DNA of 64,000 bases from Chersky-299 sp963749535 (GTDB lineage Bacteria > Actinomycetota > Thermoleophilia > RBG-16-64-13). The position numbers and the translations under genes are program-made. Shown here one piece after another: positions 25,729 through 36,822 of the stretch; position 1 is the stretch's first letter; each line of letters begins with the position of its first letter. A model generated the notes under the pieces. It was not told where the DNA came from and searched no databases. It worked only from the letters and a program-made list of their open reading frames with translations. Location of the stretch: the NCBI GenBank assembly GCA_963749535.1, contig CAVVNF010000016.1:62001-126000 (forward strand). The letters run 5' to 3'.

Positions 25729-27387
25729 ATCTGCGCCGAGCCAACAAGCGCCTGGCGTGGATCTTCGGACTGGCCCTCGTCTTTCTTCTGGTCCTATTGG
25801 GCCGGGCCTTCTACATCCAGGTCGTGGCCGCGGCCGGGCTCAAAGCTCAAGCGACGACCCAGGACCAGCGCACGGTTGAACTCGCCGCGCCCCGTGGTTC
25901 CATCTTCGATCGCAACGGCGACCAGCTCGCGGTGTCGATGCCCACGGCCACGATATACGCGACGCCGTACCAGGTGAAAGACACGGAGCGCGCGTCGATT
26001 GCCGAGCAGCTGAGCAAGATATTGGCGATACCTCAGGACGAGCTGCTCGCCAAACTCTCCGGCACCGGCGGGTTCGTGTATCTTGCGAGGAAGGTCGACA
26101 CAGCGTTGGGCGACCAAGTGAGGGCGCTCAAACTCCCCGGCATCGGCGTGCTGACCGAGGACAAACGCGTCTATCCCAAGGGAGCGCTGGCTCCTCAACT
26201 GCTTGGTTTCGTCGGCACCGATAATGTCGGCTTGGCCGGGATCGAGAAAGAATACGATGCGCGGCTCTCTGGGAAGTCCGGTACAGAGACGGTCGTCAGC
26301 GATGCCTCGGGCCGTCGCCTCGCCACGCTTTCGGACACCGAGGCACAGGCAGGCTCATCCGTAAAGCTCACCATCGACGACGAGATACAGTTCGAGACCG
26401 AAGAAGGTGCTCACACAAACAGTCAAAGACTACTCAGCCAAGGGGGCCTCGGCGGTGGTTCTCGACCCTACGACCGGCGAAGTGCTCGCGATGGCGAACA
26501 CGCCGGTGTTCGACACGAACGACTTCAGCAGCATGACGCCGGAGGAACAGCGTAATTCGGTAGTGAGCGACCAATACGAGCCGGGCTCGACCTTCAAGAC
26601 GATCGTCGTCGCGGCGGCGCTCGAGGCTGGGTTGGTTACGCCTCAGACCAAATTCAAGCTGGCCCCCACCATCCAGGTATACGACCGGGTGGTCCACGAA
26701 GCGGAGCAAGTGCCCGCGGTGCGCGACTGGAGCGTCACCCAGATTCTGGCCCAATCCTCCAACGTTGGTGCGGTCGAGTTGGGTCTTGAAGTGTCCAAAC
26801 AGCCGCTGGTGGACATGATCAAACGCTTTGGTTTTACCCAGAAGGAAGGGATCGATTTCCCCGGTGAGGCCGCGGGTTCGATGCTGGCCCCGGACAAATG
26901 GTCTGGAACGACCATCGCCAACGTTCCTATAGGCCAAGGCATCTCCGTCACCGCCCTGCAGATGGCGGCGGCCTACGCGGCCATCGCAAACAACGGCGTG
27001 CTGGTGCAGCCTCACCTGGTGCTTGACGGCCAGGAACATCAGAGCCGTGAGGTGATATCGCCACAGGTGGCTGCCCAACTCCGCGAAATGCTCACGCAGA
27101 CGGTGGAGGTCGGGACCGGCACCGAGGCTCAGGTCAAAGGTTACAAGGTGGCTGGGAAGACCGGCACGGCCCAGAAGGTCAAGCCCGGCGGAGGTTACTA
27201 CTCCGACAAGTTCGTGTCCTCGTTCGTGGGCATGGTTCCCGCGGATGCGCCGCGGCTGGTAATCCTGGTGGTGGTCGACGAGCCATCAGGTGAGCATCTG
27301 GCCGGCCAGGTAGCCGCTCCCGCGTTTGCCAAGATTGCGGACTTCTCCCTCAAGCGGCTGGGCATCGCGCCCACATCGGGCAATTAA
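25725..27387 (+). CDS. ftsI: Septal penicillin-binding protein FtsI (PBP3), frame-disrupted
   Basis: This class B transpeptidase cross-links septal peptidoglycan. A short cytoplasmic tail and membrane helix (about residues 12-32) precede the dimerisation domain (APRGSIFDRNGDQL). The transpeptidase domain has GSTFKT, SSN (QSSNVGAVELG) and KTGTAQ. One extra base near 26402 (GACCGAAGAAGG) breaks the frame between IQFETE and KVLTQTV; deleting it restores about 553 residues. No PASTA repeats follow. The start overlaps ftsL by 4 nt. Confidence 0.93.
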
Positions 27388-27440
27388 CCCCGGGCGCCTG
27401 CCTGGGACGGCTCGCGAGGACGGGGGTGGAGAAGGCCCCT

Positions 27441-28958
27441 ATGATAGAATCCCGACACGTGAGACTCATTGACCTCTTTGTCGGCCTTGAGGTCGACCGT
27501 GTCGTCGGCGACCCGGCCGCGGAGATAACCTCTCTTAGTTATCGCAGCGACCGGTCGTGCGCTGGTTGCCTATTCTTCTGTGTCCCCGGATTTGTCCGCG
27601 ACGGTCACGATTTCGCTCAGGATGCAGTTGCGCGAGGGGCGTCGGCACTCTGCGTGGAGCGGCAGCTGGATATCGCGCTGCCACAGGTGGTTGTTCCCTC
27701 TGTCCGCCGTGCCATGGGTCCCGTGGCGTCTCTCTTCTTCGGCGACCCCAGCGCTCACCTTCTCGCGGCGGGCATAACAGGAACGAACGGAAAGACCACT
27801 TCCGCATACCTCGGCGCGCATCTCCTCGACCACGCTGGGCTGCGCTCGGGGCTCATGGGCACCGTGGAGAGGCGGATCGGTGGCAGGGCATTGCCCGCAG
27901 GCCGGACGACGCCTGAGGCCCTCGACATCCAGACGGATCTCGCTGGAATGGTCGAGGCCGGAGACCGCGCCGTGGTGATGGAGGTCTCTTCTCATGCCCT
28001 TGACCTGGGCCGGGTTCTCGGAACGACCTTCAAGGCGGTGGCCTTCACCAATCTTACGCAGGACCATCTGGATTACCACCAGACTTTAGACGCGTATTTC
28101 GCCGCCAAGAGCCGTTTGTTCTTCGACTCGGACTTCGCACGTGCCCAGCCTGTAGCCGTTATCAACGTCGACGATCCCTTTGGTCGGCGGCTTGCCCGGT
28201 TGTATCCGGATGAGCGTTTGATCAGTTTCTCGTGCTCCCGTGCCTGGGAATGGGGCGAACCATACCTCGAGATGCGGGACTACGACATGGATGCCCTGGG
28301 TACGCGCGGAAGTCTCATCATGCGGGGGTCGGGAGAGGTTGTGGCGCGGGACGTGCGCACGCTGCTGGTGGGAGCCTTCAATGTCGCAAATACCCTGACT
28401 GCTCTCGGGATCGGACTGGCTTTGGGTCTGGACATCGATAGCATGTTGGTCGGCCTTTCGAGTTTTCGCGGAGTTCCGGGGCGCATGGAGAGAGTGGATG
28501 AAGGGCAACAGTTCGGCGTGTTGGTCGATTACGCGCATACCCCCGACTCGGTCAGCAACGTCCTGGCCACGGCCCGCGGATTCACGAAGGGCCGGATCAT
28601 CGGCGTCCTCGGTTGCGGGGGGAATCGCGACCGGGGCAAACGTCCGAAGATGGGCCGGGAACTGGAGTCGGGGGCCGATGCTGTCATCATTACCTCGGAT
28701 AACCCGCGCACTGAGGACCCAGAGGCAATAATCGCGGACATGCTGGCCGGACTCGCATCTCCGGGCGACGCGCTGGTGGAACCGGATCGCAGGCGAGCAA
28801 TAGAGAAAGCGGTGGAGATGGCCGCCCCAGGGGATGTGGTCATGATCCTCGGCAAAGGACACGAGTCGGGACAGGAGTTTGCGGACAAGATTGTCCCATT
28901 CGACGATCGAGATGTCGCTCGTCATGCCATACTCCAGCTTCCGGAGAAGCGCGGATGA
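27441..28958 (+). CDS. murE: UDP-MurNAc-tripeptide ligase MurE (meso-DAP adding)
   Basis: MurE adds the third amino acid to UDP-MurNAc-dipeptide. The ATP-binding GTNGKTTSAY, the central Mur ligase domain, LGCGGNRDRGKRP and KGHE near the end are typical. The DNPR motif (TSDNPRTEDP) marks enzymes that use meso-diaminopimelate, so the wall is of the DAP type. ATG 27441 is chosen with AGAAGG upstream; GTG 27426 is an in-frame alternative. The stop overlaps murF by 4 nt. Confidence 0.95.
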   Translation: MIESRHVRLIDLFVGLEVDRVVGDPAAEITSLSYRSDRSCAGCLFFCVPGFVRDGHDFAQDAVARGASALCVERQLDIALPQVVVPSVRRAMGPVASLFFGDPSAHLLAAGITGTNGKTTSAYLGAHLLDHAGLRSGLMGTVERRIGGRALPAGRTTPEALDIQTDLAGMVEAGDRAVVMEVSSHALDLGRVLGTTFKAVAFTNLTQDHLDYHQTLDAYFAAKSRLFFDSDFARAQPVAVINVDDPFGRRLARLYPDERLISFSCSRAWEWGEPYLEMRDYDMDALGTRGSLIMRGSGEVVARDVRTLLVGAFNVANTLTALGIGLALGLDIDSMLVGLSSFRGVPGRMERVDEGQQFGVLVDYAHTPDSVSNVLATARGFTKGRIIGVLGCGGNRDRGKRPKMGRELESGADAVIITSDNPRTEDPEAIIADMLAGLASPGDALVEPDRRRAIEKAVEMAAPGDVVMILGKGHESGQEFADKIVPFDDRDVARHAILQLPEKRG

Positions 28959-30474
28959 TCCCTCTGCGCCCGATGGAGGCGGCCGCTGCCCTCGGCCTCG
29001 AGTCGCTGCCGATGCCCGGTGGTCGGGGTATCGATAGACAGTCGTTCTTTGCGGCCTGGTGACCTGTTCGTGGCCCTGCGCGGGGAGCGGTTCGACGGTC
29101 ACGACTATGTTTCTCAAGCGCTCGCGGCGGGGGCCTGCGCAGCCGTGGTGGAAGAAGGCATTTGGCGTGAGAAGGGGCCGGCCCTCTCGGAACGGGAGCG
29201 AAGCCAAGTTCTTGTCGTCCGGGACTCGATCGGGGCCTTGGGCGGTCTCGCGCGTGCAGTCCGCCGCAAGTCCAAAGCTCAAGTGGTCGCGGTTACCGGT
29301 AGCGTCGGTAAGACGGGCACCAAGGACCTCATCGCCGCAATGGCGGCCACGATGGGTGCTGTCGCCTCGACCGCCGGCAACCAGAACAACGAGATCGGCG
29401 TTCCTTTGACGCTGCTCACGCTGGAGGTCGATACGACGCTGGCCGTGGTGGAGATGGGCATGCGGGGCCGCGGGCAGATCGCCTCGCTGGCCCGCGTTGC
29501 CGAGCCCGATGTAGGCGTGGTTACCAACGTCCATCCAGTTCACCTCGAGGTTGTGGGCTCGTTGCAGGATGTGGCTGAGGCTAAGGCTGAGCTTTTCTTC
29601 GGACTGAGGGCAGGTGGAGTGGCCGTACTTCCCTTCGACTCGCCGCTCCTCGAGGCACACGCGTTAGCTGCGTCGGTGCCGCTCGTACACTTCGGCTTCG
29701 GCCCCAGCGCTGCGGGAGCAGAGGTGCGGGGCACGGTGACTCGGGATGGGGCACAGGCCAAGCTGCTTTTGTCCTGGCCTGAAGGGGAAGTGAAGGTGGC
29801 CACCTCGTTTTCGTCCCGCCACCGTCTCGAGAACGCGGTGGCAGCTGCGGCGGCCTGCTACGCGGCTGGTCTGCCTTTGCAGGAGTGCGCGGTCGGACTG
29901 ACGACTGCCGTGTTCACTGAATCTCGGGGAGACACGCTCGAGCTGCGAGGTATCACGGTCGTCAACGACACGTACAACGCGAGTCCCGCCGCTGTGCGGG
30001 CGGCAATCGACGATCTGACGGAGCTTGCTCGGAGCCGAAACGGGCGAGCCGTCGCGGTGCTCGGGGACATGTTGGAGCTGGGCCCGGAGAGTGGCCGTTA
30101 CCACTGGGAAGTGGGAGCGTATGTCGCGGAGGCGGGAGTGGCGTCCCTGTGGGGTGTCGGCCCGCTGTCTCGTCACACCGTTGAGGGTTTCGATTCTTAT
30201 AATAAGGCTAAAGCTAAGGTTGAATACGGCGAGAGTTCGCCGGGTCGAGAGCCGCGCACAGGGAAGGCACATTGAAGATCTCAGAGGAGGGACCGGGGAG
30301 ATACTCAATGGTCTACAGTCGGGAGACGTCGTCCTGATGAAAGCTTCGCGTGTCATGCGGCTGGAAACCTTGGTGGAGGCTGCAGTGGAACGGTTTGGCC
30401 GCATGGCCTCGGGTCAAGCCGAGCCTGGGGATGGTGCGTCGTGCGAGTCATGGGGCGGGAGGACGGCCGGTTAG
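28955..30474 (+). CDS. murF: UDP-MurNAc-pentapeptide ligase MurF, frame-disrupted
   Basis: MurF attaches D-Ala-D-Ala to complete the UDP-MurNAc-pentapeptide. The N-terminal RPGDLFVALRGERFDGHDY, the P-loop GSVGKTGTKD, TAGNQNNEIGVPLTLL and NDTYNASPAA motifs are diagnostic. There are two frameshifts, each a net +1: near 29017 (CCCGGTGG, between LPMP and VVGVSIDSRS) and near 30266 (GGGAAGGCACATT, before HIEDLRGGTGE). Corrected length is about 505 residues, ending at TAG 30472-30474. ATG 28955 overlaps murE. No ddl gene lies nearby. Confidence 0.9.
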
Positions 30475-30475
30475 T

Positions 30476-31463
30476 ATGGGCAGGGTCCTCGCCTCCACAT
30501 TGATAGCCTTGGTCATCGGCTTGGTGGTGGGGCCCCGATTCATACGGCTGGCTGCGCAGCAGAGGGATCGGTCAGAATATCCGGGAGCTTTCGCCGGAAA
30601 GTCACACCGCAAAGCAAGGCACGCCTACGATGGGCGGTCTGCTGATCCTTGGCTCAGCGCTCGTCCCCTACCTGATCTTCGGCAGGAAGACGGTGCTCGG
30701 TCTGGTCGTGCTCTTACTCGTCTTCGGCAATGGAGCCATCGGGCTTGCCGACGATATGCTGAAGCAGCGGCGGCAGCGGTCGCTGGGGCTGAGCGGAAGA
30801 GGCAAACTCCTGCTGCAGGTGCCCCTGGTGGCAATTGCGGTGTTCGTGGCGCTGAAATTTGGCGGTGCCGACGTGAGGCTCACAGTGCCTTTTGTCCGCG
30901 CGGGTCTTAGTATCGGGGTCTTCTACTACTTCTTTTCGTTCATCCTCATCTCCGGCTTTTCCAACGCCGTCAATCTCACAGACGGACTGGACGGTCTCGC
31001 GGCCGGCGCCGTAGCCGTATGTCTGTTCGCGTACGCTGGCATCGCATATTTGCGGGGAGAGCCCGACCTTGCGGTGCTTGCCGCAAGCCTCACCGGGGGG
31101 TGTATCGGTTTCCTCTGGTACAACACGCATCCCGCGGAAGTCTTCATGGGGGATACGGGGTCGCTGGCTCTGGGCGCCGGCCTCGCGGGTTTGGCGATAG
31201 CTACGGGCACTGAGATCCTGCTCCTGCTGGTGGGCGGGCTTTTCGTGGTCGAGGCGATCAGCGTGATGATACAGGTGGTGAGTTTCCGCTACTTCCACAA
31301 GCGCGTCTTCCTGATGACGCCGATACACCATCACTTCGAACTCAAGGGCTGGTCCGAGACCAAGATCATCGTCCGGTTCTGGATGATCTCCGCGCTCTTG
31401 GCGGCTGTCGGGTTCACCCTCTTCTATCTCAGTCACCTCCGTTTCACCGCGATTCGCTTCTGA
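30476..31463 (+). CDS. mraY: Phospho-N-acetylmuramoyl-pentapeptide transferase MraY, frame-disrupted
   Basis: MraY makes lipid I from UDP-MurNAc-pentapeptide and undecaprenyl phosphate in the membrane. Clear motifs are GTPTMGGLLIL, GLADDMLK, NAVNLTDGLDGLA, FMGDTGSLALG and TPIHHHFELKGWSE, spread over about ten membrane helices. A net +1 shift between about 30580 and 30606, just before SHTAKQGTPTMGG, separates the first ~40 residues from the rest. Corrected length is about 328 residues. It starts 2 nt after murF. Confidence 0.93.
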
Positions 31464-31465
31464 GC

Positions 31466-32977
31466 ATGGTGCCCGACATGCGTAGCCCAGGCCTTCCCCC
31501 CGCCATCCGCAGGATTCTCGTCATGGGTGCAAGCCGATCCGGGGTCTCGGCGGCGGTTACCCTGGCGCGTTCGGGCCTGGCGGTGACACTGAGCGACCGC
31601 CGGCCACGGGAGCAACTCAAGATCGACGAGGCGGAGCGGATGGGCGTTTCGTTCGCTTCTGAGGAAGACGCCCTCGGCTCGCTCGCTAGCATCGACCTCG
31701 TGGTGAAGAGCCCAGGAGTGCCCGGAGAGGTTCCCCTGGTCCTAGAAGCGCGGGGCAGAGCAATACCGGTGTGGAGCGAGATCGAGCTGGCCTACGCTCT
31801 CTGCGCGAATCCTTTCGACGCGGTCACCGGCACGAACGGAAAGACGACCACGACGGCGCTTCTGGGGCATCTGTTTTCCGCGGCTGGTCGTCCGGTCCGG
31901 ATACTGGGCAATATCGGCACGGCGGTCACATCCGCATTAGGTGACCTTTCACCTGAGGACGAGCTTGTGGTTGAGGTGTCCAGCTTCCAGCTGGAGGATA
32001 TACACGAGTTCCGGCCGGCCGCGGGTGTCTTTCTGAACCTGACCCCTGACCATCTAGACCGGCACGGGTCCATGGAGAGGTACCTCGCGTGCAAAGCGAA
32101 CCTGTTTGCGCGGCAAGGGCCGGGGGATGTGGCCGTGCTCAACCTGGCGGATCCAGCGGTGGCGGGCGTGGGCCGCGAACTTTCCGAAAGGCCGGACGGT
32201 CCTCGAGTCGCCTATTTCTCGGCTTTGGGCCGCGAGCCGGGATCTAGGCTGTGCGGCCCCGCCGGGGGTAAGCCCATCGGGGGCCAAGTTCCCAGCAGTG
32301 CGCCACGGGGGAGTGGACCCTTCGCGGAGTCATGGTTGGAGGATGGCTGGCTCTTTCTTCTCGGCGAGCGCGCTCTTCCGATCGCGGAGCTGCAACTTCG
32401 CGGGCTTCACAACATGGAGAACTGTCTAGCGGCCGCGACGGCCGCGCTTGCCCGGGGGCTGCGGAGAGAGGCCGTGCTTGAGGGCTTACGCAGCTTCGCG
32501 GGAGTCTCCCACCGCTTGGAACGGGCAGGAATCGTCAGCGGGGTGACGTATGTCAACGACAGCAAGGCGACTAACGTGGAGGCGACTCTCAAGGCTTTGG
32601 CCGCGTACCCCGAGCGCACCTACCTGATTCTGGGTGGCAGAGACAAAGCCTCGGATTACAAGCCTGTCGCCAGGGCGTGTGGTTCGGGTTGCGAGGCGGT
32701 CTACCTCATCGGTGAGGCGACACCGCTCATCGAGGCGGATTTTGCAGAAGTGCGGGAGCAAGAGGGTCGGAGCGACATTCCCGTGCCGGAGAGGCTAGGT
32801 GATCTCGAGAAAGCCGTGCGCGCGGCGGCGTTGAAAGCAAGACCCGGAGACACAGTGCTGCTCGCGCCGGCGTGCGCAAGTTTCGATCAGTACAAGGATT
32901 TCGAGGAGCGCGGTGAGCACTTCAGAGCGATCGTGGGGGAGCTTTCCCGGGCTTCCGGAGACGGCATCGGGTCCTGA
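31466..32977 (+). CDS. murD: UDP-MurNAc-L-alanine:D-glutamate ligase MurD
   Basis: MurD adds D-glutamate to UDP-MurNAc-L-Ala. The N-terminal Rossmann domain (ILVMGASRSGVSAAVTL) is followed by GTNGKTTTTALLGHL, EVSSFQLEDIHEFRP, LNLTPDHLDRHG and YVNDSKATNVEATLKAL. The last domain includes LILGGRDKASDY and ends with LLAPACASFDQYKDFEERG. The 503-residue length is slightly long because of an insertion around residues 245-290. It starts 2 nt after mraY. Confidence 0.96.
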   Translation: MVPDMRSPGLPPAIRRILVMGASRSGVSAAVTLARSGLAVTLSDRRPREQLKIDEAERMGVSFASEEDALGSLASIDLVVKSPGVPGEVPLVLEARGRAIPVWSEIELAYALCANPFDAVTGTNGKTTTTALLGHLFSAAGRPVRILGNIGTAVTSALGDLSPEDELVVEVSSFQLEDIHEFRPAAGVFLNLTPDHLDRHGSMERYLACKANLFARQGPGDVAVLNLADPAVAGVGRELSERPDGPRVAYFSALGREPGSRLCGPAGGKPIGGQVPSSAPRGSGPFAESWLEDGWLFLLGERALPIAELQLRGLHNMENCLAAATAALARGLRREAVLEGLRSFAGVSHRLERAGIVSGVTYVNDSKATNVEATLKALAAYPERTYLILGGRDKASDYKPVARACGSGCEAVYLIGEATPLIEADFAEVREQEGRSDIPVPERLGDLEKAVRAAALKARPGDTVLLAPACASFDQYKDFEERGEHFRAIVGELSRASGDGIGS

Positions 32978-32992
32978 TCCGCGGCGGGTCCC

Positions 32993-34378
32993 TTGAGGGG
33001 CGCCGTGCCCAGAGGCACGGGTTCGTCGAGCGCTCGCCGATTCGAAGCAGGCGCTGCTGCGGCTGCCGCCAGGCAACAATACCGCCAGTCTGCGACTTCT
33101 CGAGTTGAGGAACCGCCTCTGCTTGAGGCTCCCAGGAAGCCGGCAACCCGCCGGACCGTTCGGCCCGCAGGACGTCTCATGTCCGCCGCGCCAGCCGCGT
33201 ATCACAGCATCTGGATCCTGACTCTTGTGCTGCTCGTGCTGGGATTGTGCATGGTGTTGTCCGTCTCGGTGGCCACTGCGTTCGCTCGGGCAAACGGGGA
33301 CAGGTTCCTGTATGTGAAAGAGCAAGGGGTGACAGCGGCGATCGGCCTCGTTCTCATGCTCGTCGTTTCTCGTATCGACTACCGAAAGTGGCGCCAGCTC
33401 TCCATCGTTCTGCTCGTGGGCGTCGTGTTCTCTCTGTCACTCATACACATTCCCGGTCTCGGTCGTACGGCCGGTGGCGCGTCGAGCTGGATCCCCATCG
33501 GTCCCTACAACTTCCAGCCTTCCGAGTTCGCGAAGCTGGCGATCGTGATGGCTGGCGCGTACCTGTTGTCGGCGAAGAGGATGCGTACCGGCGGCTTCAA
33601 GGCCTTCATGTGGCCGTTCGGCGTGGTCGCCCTCGGAGTGTGTGGCCTGGTAGCCGTCGAACCCGACATGGGGACCGCGTTGATCATCGCCGGCTTGGCC
33701 ATGGGGCTCCTGTGGCTGGCCGGGATGAAGGAGTGGCAGTGGTTCTCCGTGGCTGGCGGCGGCATCTTCGTCGCAGGGATGCTCATCCTTGCAAGGACCG
33801 CGGCGTCGAATCGCTTTCTTGCCTTCCTCGACCCGTTCGCCGACGCTCAGGGCAAGGGGTTCCAACTGGTCCAATCGCTTCTGGCATTGGGCCGTGGAGG
33901 GTGGTTCGGCGCAGGTCCGGGAGCGAGCATCCAGAAATTCAGCTATCTTCCGAAAGCTCATACCGACATGATTCTGGCCATTTTAGGGGAGGAGTTCGGA
34001 CTCATCGGCGTCGGATTCGTCGTGCTTCTCTTTGCACTATTCGCCGTGACAGCCTGGCGATTGGCCCGCAAGTGTGTCGATCCCGTGGGCAAGTTGCTGA
34101 TCGCCGGTTGCTGTATGCTCGTGACTCTGGAGGCGGTGGTCAATATGGGCGGCGTCCTCGGTGCGATGCCCTTGACGGGCGTGCCTCTCCCATTCATCAG
34201 CTTTGGGCGTAATAACCTGCTGGTGATGCTCGTCGCGGTGGGTCTAATCCTATCGGTGGGCAGATTCGCGTCGGCTACGCAGGGCGCGGCCCAATCGGAG
34301 GAGCGAAAGAATGTCACGGATATTGATCGCAGGAGGGGGGACGGCGGGCCACGTCATCCCCGCTTTGGCCATAGCTGA
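32993..34378 (+). CDS. ftsW: Septal peptidoglycan polymerase FtsW
   Basis: FtsW is the SEDS glycosyltransferase of the divisome. About ten membrane helices begin near residue 70. Family segments include ASSWIPIGPYNFQPSEFAKL, EPDMGTALII, LPKAHTDMILAILGEEFGL and PLPFISFGRNNLL. The ~65-residue N-terminal cytoplasmic extension is Arg/Ala-rich, and the start (TTG 32993) is uncertain; ATG 33179 would give a more usual length. The C-terminus overlaps murG by 68 nt, which is unusually long and may reflect either genuine overlap or a small sequence error. Confidence 0.93.
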   Translation: MRGAVPRGTGSSSARRFEAGAAAAAARQQYRQSATSRVEEPPLLEAPRKPATRRTVRPAGRLMSAAPAAYHSIWILTLVLLVLGLCMVLSVSVATAFARANGDRFLYVKEQGVTAAIGLVLMLVVSRIDYRKWRQLSIVLLVGVVFSLSLIHIPGLGRTAGGASSWIPIGPYNFQPSEFAKLAIVMAGAYLLSAKRMRTGGFKAFMWPFGVVALGVCGLVAVEPDMGTALIIAGLAMGLLWLAGMKEWQWFSVAGGGIFVAGMLILARTAASNRFLAFLDPFADAQGKGFQLVQSLLALGRGGWFGAGPGASIQKFSYLPKAHTDMILAILGEEFGLIGVGFVVLLFALFAVTAWRLARKCVDPVGKLLIAGCCMLVTLEAVVNMGGVLGAMPLTGVPLPFISFGRNNLLVMLVAVGLILSVGRFASATQGAAQSEERKNVTDIDRRRGDGGPRHPRFGHS

Positions 34379-35399
34379 TGTCCTCGCCGCTCGCGGCCAC
34401 GAGGTGAGGTTCTGCGGCACCGGCCGTGGAATGGAGCGAGACCTTGTCCCGCGGGGAGGCTACGCGTTCTCAGAAGTGCGCATTCGTGGTTTCACCCGGA
34501 GCATGGGCCTGTCTACTCTTCGTACGCTGGGATCTCTGCCCGTCGCGGGGGTGGACGCCTGGCGGTTGCTCAGCAGCTTCCGACCGCATTGCGTCGTGGG
34601 AGTGGGTGCCTACGCCTCCGGCCCGGTGGTGGCTGAGGCTGCAGTGAGAGGAACATCCGCCGTGGCCGTGGAGATGGACTCGCACATGGGTTGGACCAAC
34701 CGGATCCTCAGTCACCTGGTAGACCGGGTATGCCTCTCTTTTCCGGACCCTCGGCGTGAGGGCGGCAAGTTCGTCTACACGGGCAGACCGCTGCGGCAGG
34801 CACTCCTCGAGGCTTCGCGGGAAGAGGGTCTGGCTCGCTTCGATCTAGACCCTGCGCGGCCGGTGGTGCTCATCTTCGGCGGTAGCCTGGGAGCCCACAG
34901 CTTGAACGAGGCCGCGACGGCCGCGTTCGCGCAGACCACGACACCATTTCAGATCCTTCATGTCACTGGGGAGCGCGACTACCCGAGCGTGGCCGAGCGG
35001 TTGACCGGACCAGGAGCGAACCCGAGCTACCAGGCCTTCCCTTTCCTGGCGGATTTCCCGCTGGCACTGGCGGTCGCGGATGCGGCGGTGTCCCGGGCCG
35101 GAGGGTCGGTGGCGGAACTGCTGGCAAGAGGGGTGCCGGCGTTGTTGGTTCCGTATCCTCTGGCGGCTGGGGACCATCAGACCAAGAATGCGCGCTCCGT
35201 CGTGGCGGCGGGGGCGGCGCTCATGATCCCGGATGGCGAGCTGACCCCGGCGCGACTAGCGGACCATGTGAAGACTCTTCTCGATCCGGGTACAGGTCTT
35301 TCCATGAAGAAAGCAGCTCTCGGCCTGGCTCGACCCGACGCGGCTACCCGCATCGCAGACGTCGTAGTAGAATTGGCCTCCGCAAGGACGGGAGACTAG
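34311..35399 (+). CDS. murG: Lipid II synthase MurG
   Basis: MurG transfers GlcNAc from UDP-GlcNAc to lipid I at the inner face of the membrane. The 362-residue GT-B protein has AGGGTAGHVIPALAIAD (G-loop 1), YASGPVV, FGGSLGAHSLNEA (G-loop 3) and SRAGGSVAELLARGVPALLV. ATG 34311 is preceded by GGAGGAGCG inside the end of ftsW. The stop abuts the murC ATG. Confidence 0.96.
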   Translation: MSRILIAGGGTAGHVIPALAIADVLAARGHEVRFCGTGRGMERDLVPRGGYAFSEVRIRGFTRSMGLSTLRTLGSLPVAGVDAWRLLSSFRPHCVVGVGAYASGPVVAEAAVRGTSAVAVEMDSHMGWTNRILSHLVDRVCLSFPDPRREGGKFVYTGRPLRQALLEASREEGLARFDLDPARPVVLIFGGSLGAHSLNEAATAAFAQTTTPFQILHVTGERDYPSVAERLTGPGANPSYQAFPFLADFPLALAVADAAVSRAGGSVAELLARGVPALLVPYPLAAGDHQTKNARSVVAAGAALMIPDGELTPARLADHVKTLLDPGTGLSMKKAALGLARPDAATRIADVVVELASARTGD

Positions 35400-36808
35400 A
35401 TGACTGATACCGGCTCCGCGGATACCTCGATCACGCCCGCGCCAGAACGGCTGCAGAGTCTTCATTTCATAGGCATCGGCGGCGCCGGCATGAGCGGCAT
35501 CGCGCTGGTGCTTCACAAACGCGGTTTCCGGGTGACGGGCTCCGATCTCAAGCCATCGCGCTACGTGACGCTGCTCGAAAAGGCCGGCGTTATCCGTGGC
35601 AATCGGTCATCGAGCCGCCAATCTGGATCACCCGGAGGTGGTCGTCATCTCCTCCGCCATCCCTCCGCACAACGTGGAGCTGCAGGAGGCCGCCCGACAA
35701 GGCATCCCGGTAGTTAAACGCGCCCAGGCCCTCGCCTGGGTCATGGCGAGTGGGCGGGGCATCGCGGTGTGCGGCACGCACGGAAAGACCACCACCACGT
35801 CTATGATCAGTCGGGTCCTGGTCGATTCGGGCTACGACCCCACCTTCCTGGTGGGGGGGGAGCTGAACGACTTGGGCTCCAACGCAAGGCACGGGGAGGG
35901 CGAGTTCGTGGTCTGTGAGGCGGACGAGTCGGATGGCTCTCTGCTGTTGCTGCGACCCGACGTCGCCGTGCTCACCAACGTGGAACTCGATCATCACAGC
36001 CACTACCTTCACATCGAAGACGTCGAAGAAGTCTTCAGGAGCTTTCTTCGGAACCTGCCACCGGGAGGGTTGTTGGTGTATTACGCCGGCGATCCGCGAG
36101 TGGTGAGTCTGGCCGCCGACACGGATTGCCGTACATGCTCCTACGGCCTTGTCGCGGAGGCCGACTATCAGGCCCGGGCGGTCAGTCTGCGAAGGCTTGG
36201 AAGCACCTTCGAGGTCTGGCGCCGGGACGAGCGACTCACTGTCGCGCGAGCTTGAAGTACCCGGGGAGCACAACGTCCTCGACGCTTTGGCCTGCTTCGC
36301 GACACTGGTTGAGTTGGGCGTTCCGGCTGAGGACATCGCGGCCACCCTCCGCAGTTTTACGGGCGCGGTCCGGCGGTTTCAGTGGAAAGGCGAGAGGAAT
36401 GGCGTATCGGTCTTCGATGACTATGCGCATCATCCGACAGAGCTGAAGGCGACGCTGCTGGCTGCCCGCGGAGGCGACTGGAAGCGGGTGATAGCCGTCT
36501 TCCAACCGCACCTGTACTCGCGCACCGAGTTCCTGCACCAGGAGTTCGCTGAGGCCCTCCTTGAGGCGGACGTCGCGGTTATCACCGATGTCTACGGAGC
36601 GCGCGAGGACCCGCTTCCTGGTGTGAGCGGCAAATTGATCGTCGACAGTCTGCTCCGCCTGGACCGCTGCTCGCCGGTGGCCTACCTACCGCGCCTCTCG
36701 TCGGTTGTGGACTACCTGGGCGCGCTGGCCGAGCCGGGCGACCTCATCCTCACCCTTGGGGCCGGCGACGTGCACCGCGTGGGCGAGCGCTATCTGACTT
36801 CGAACTGA
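35400..36808 (+). CDS. murC: UDP-MurNAc:L-alanine ligase MurC, frame-disrupted
   Basis: MurC attaches the first amino acid to UDP-MurNAc. The N-terminal HFIGIGGAGMSGIA, the P-loop GTHGKTTTTSM, EADESDGSLL, NVELDHHSHY, VPGEHNVLDALA and DDYAHHPTELKATL identify it. Two +1 shifts interrupt the frame, near 35594 (TATCCGTGG, between AGVI and VAIGHRAANL) and near 36253 (GAGCTTGAAG, before EVPGEHNV). Corrected length is about 469 residues. It starts directly at the murG stop. Confidence 0.92.
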
Positions 36809-36822
36809 ACTCCCAATTCTCC

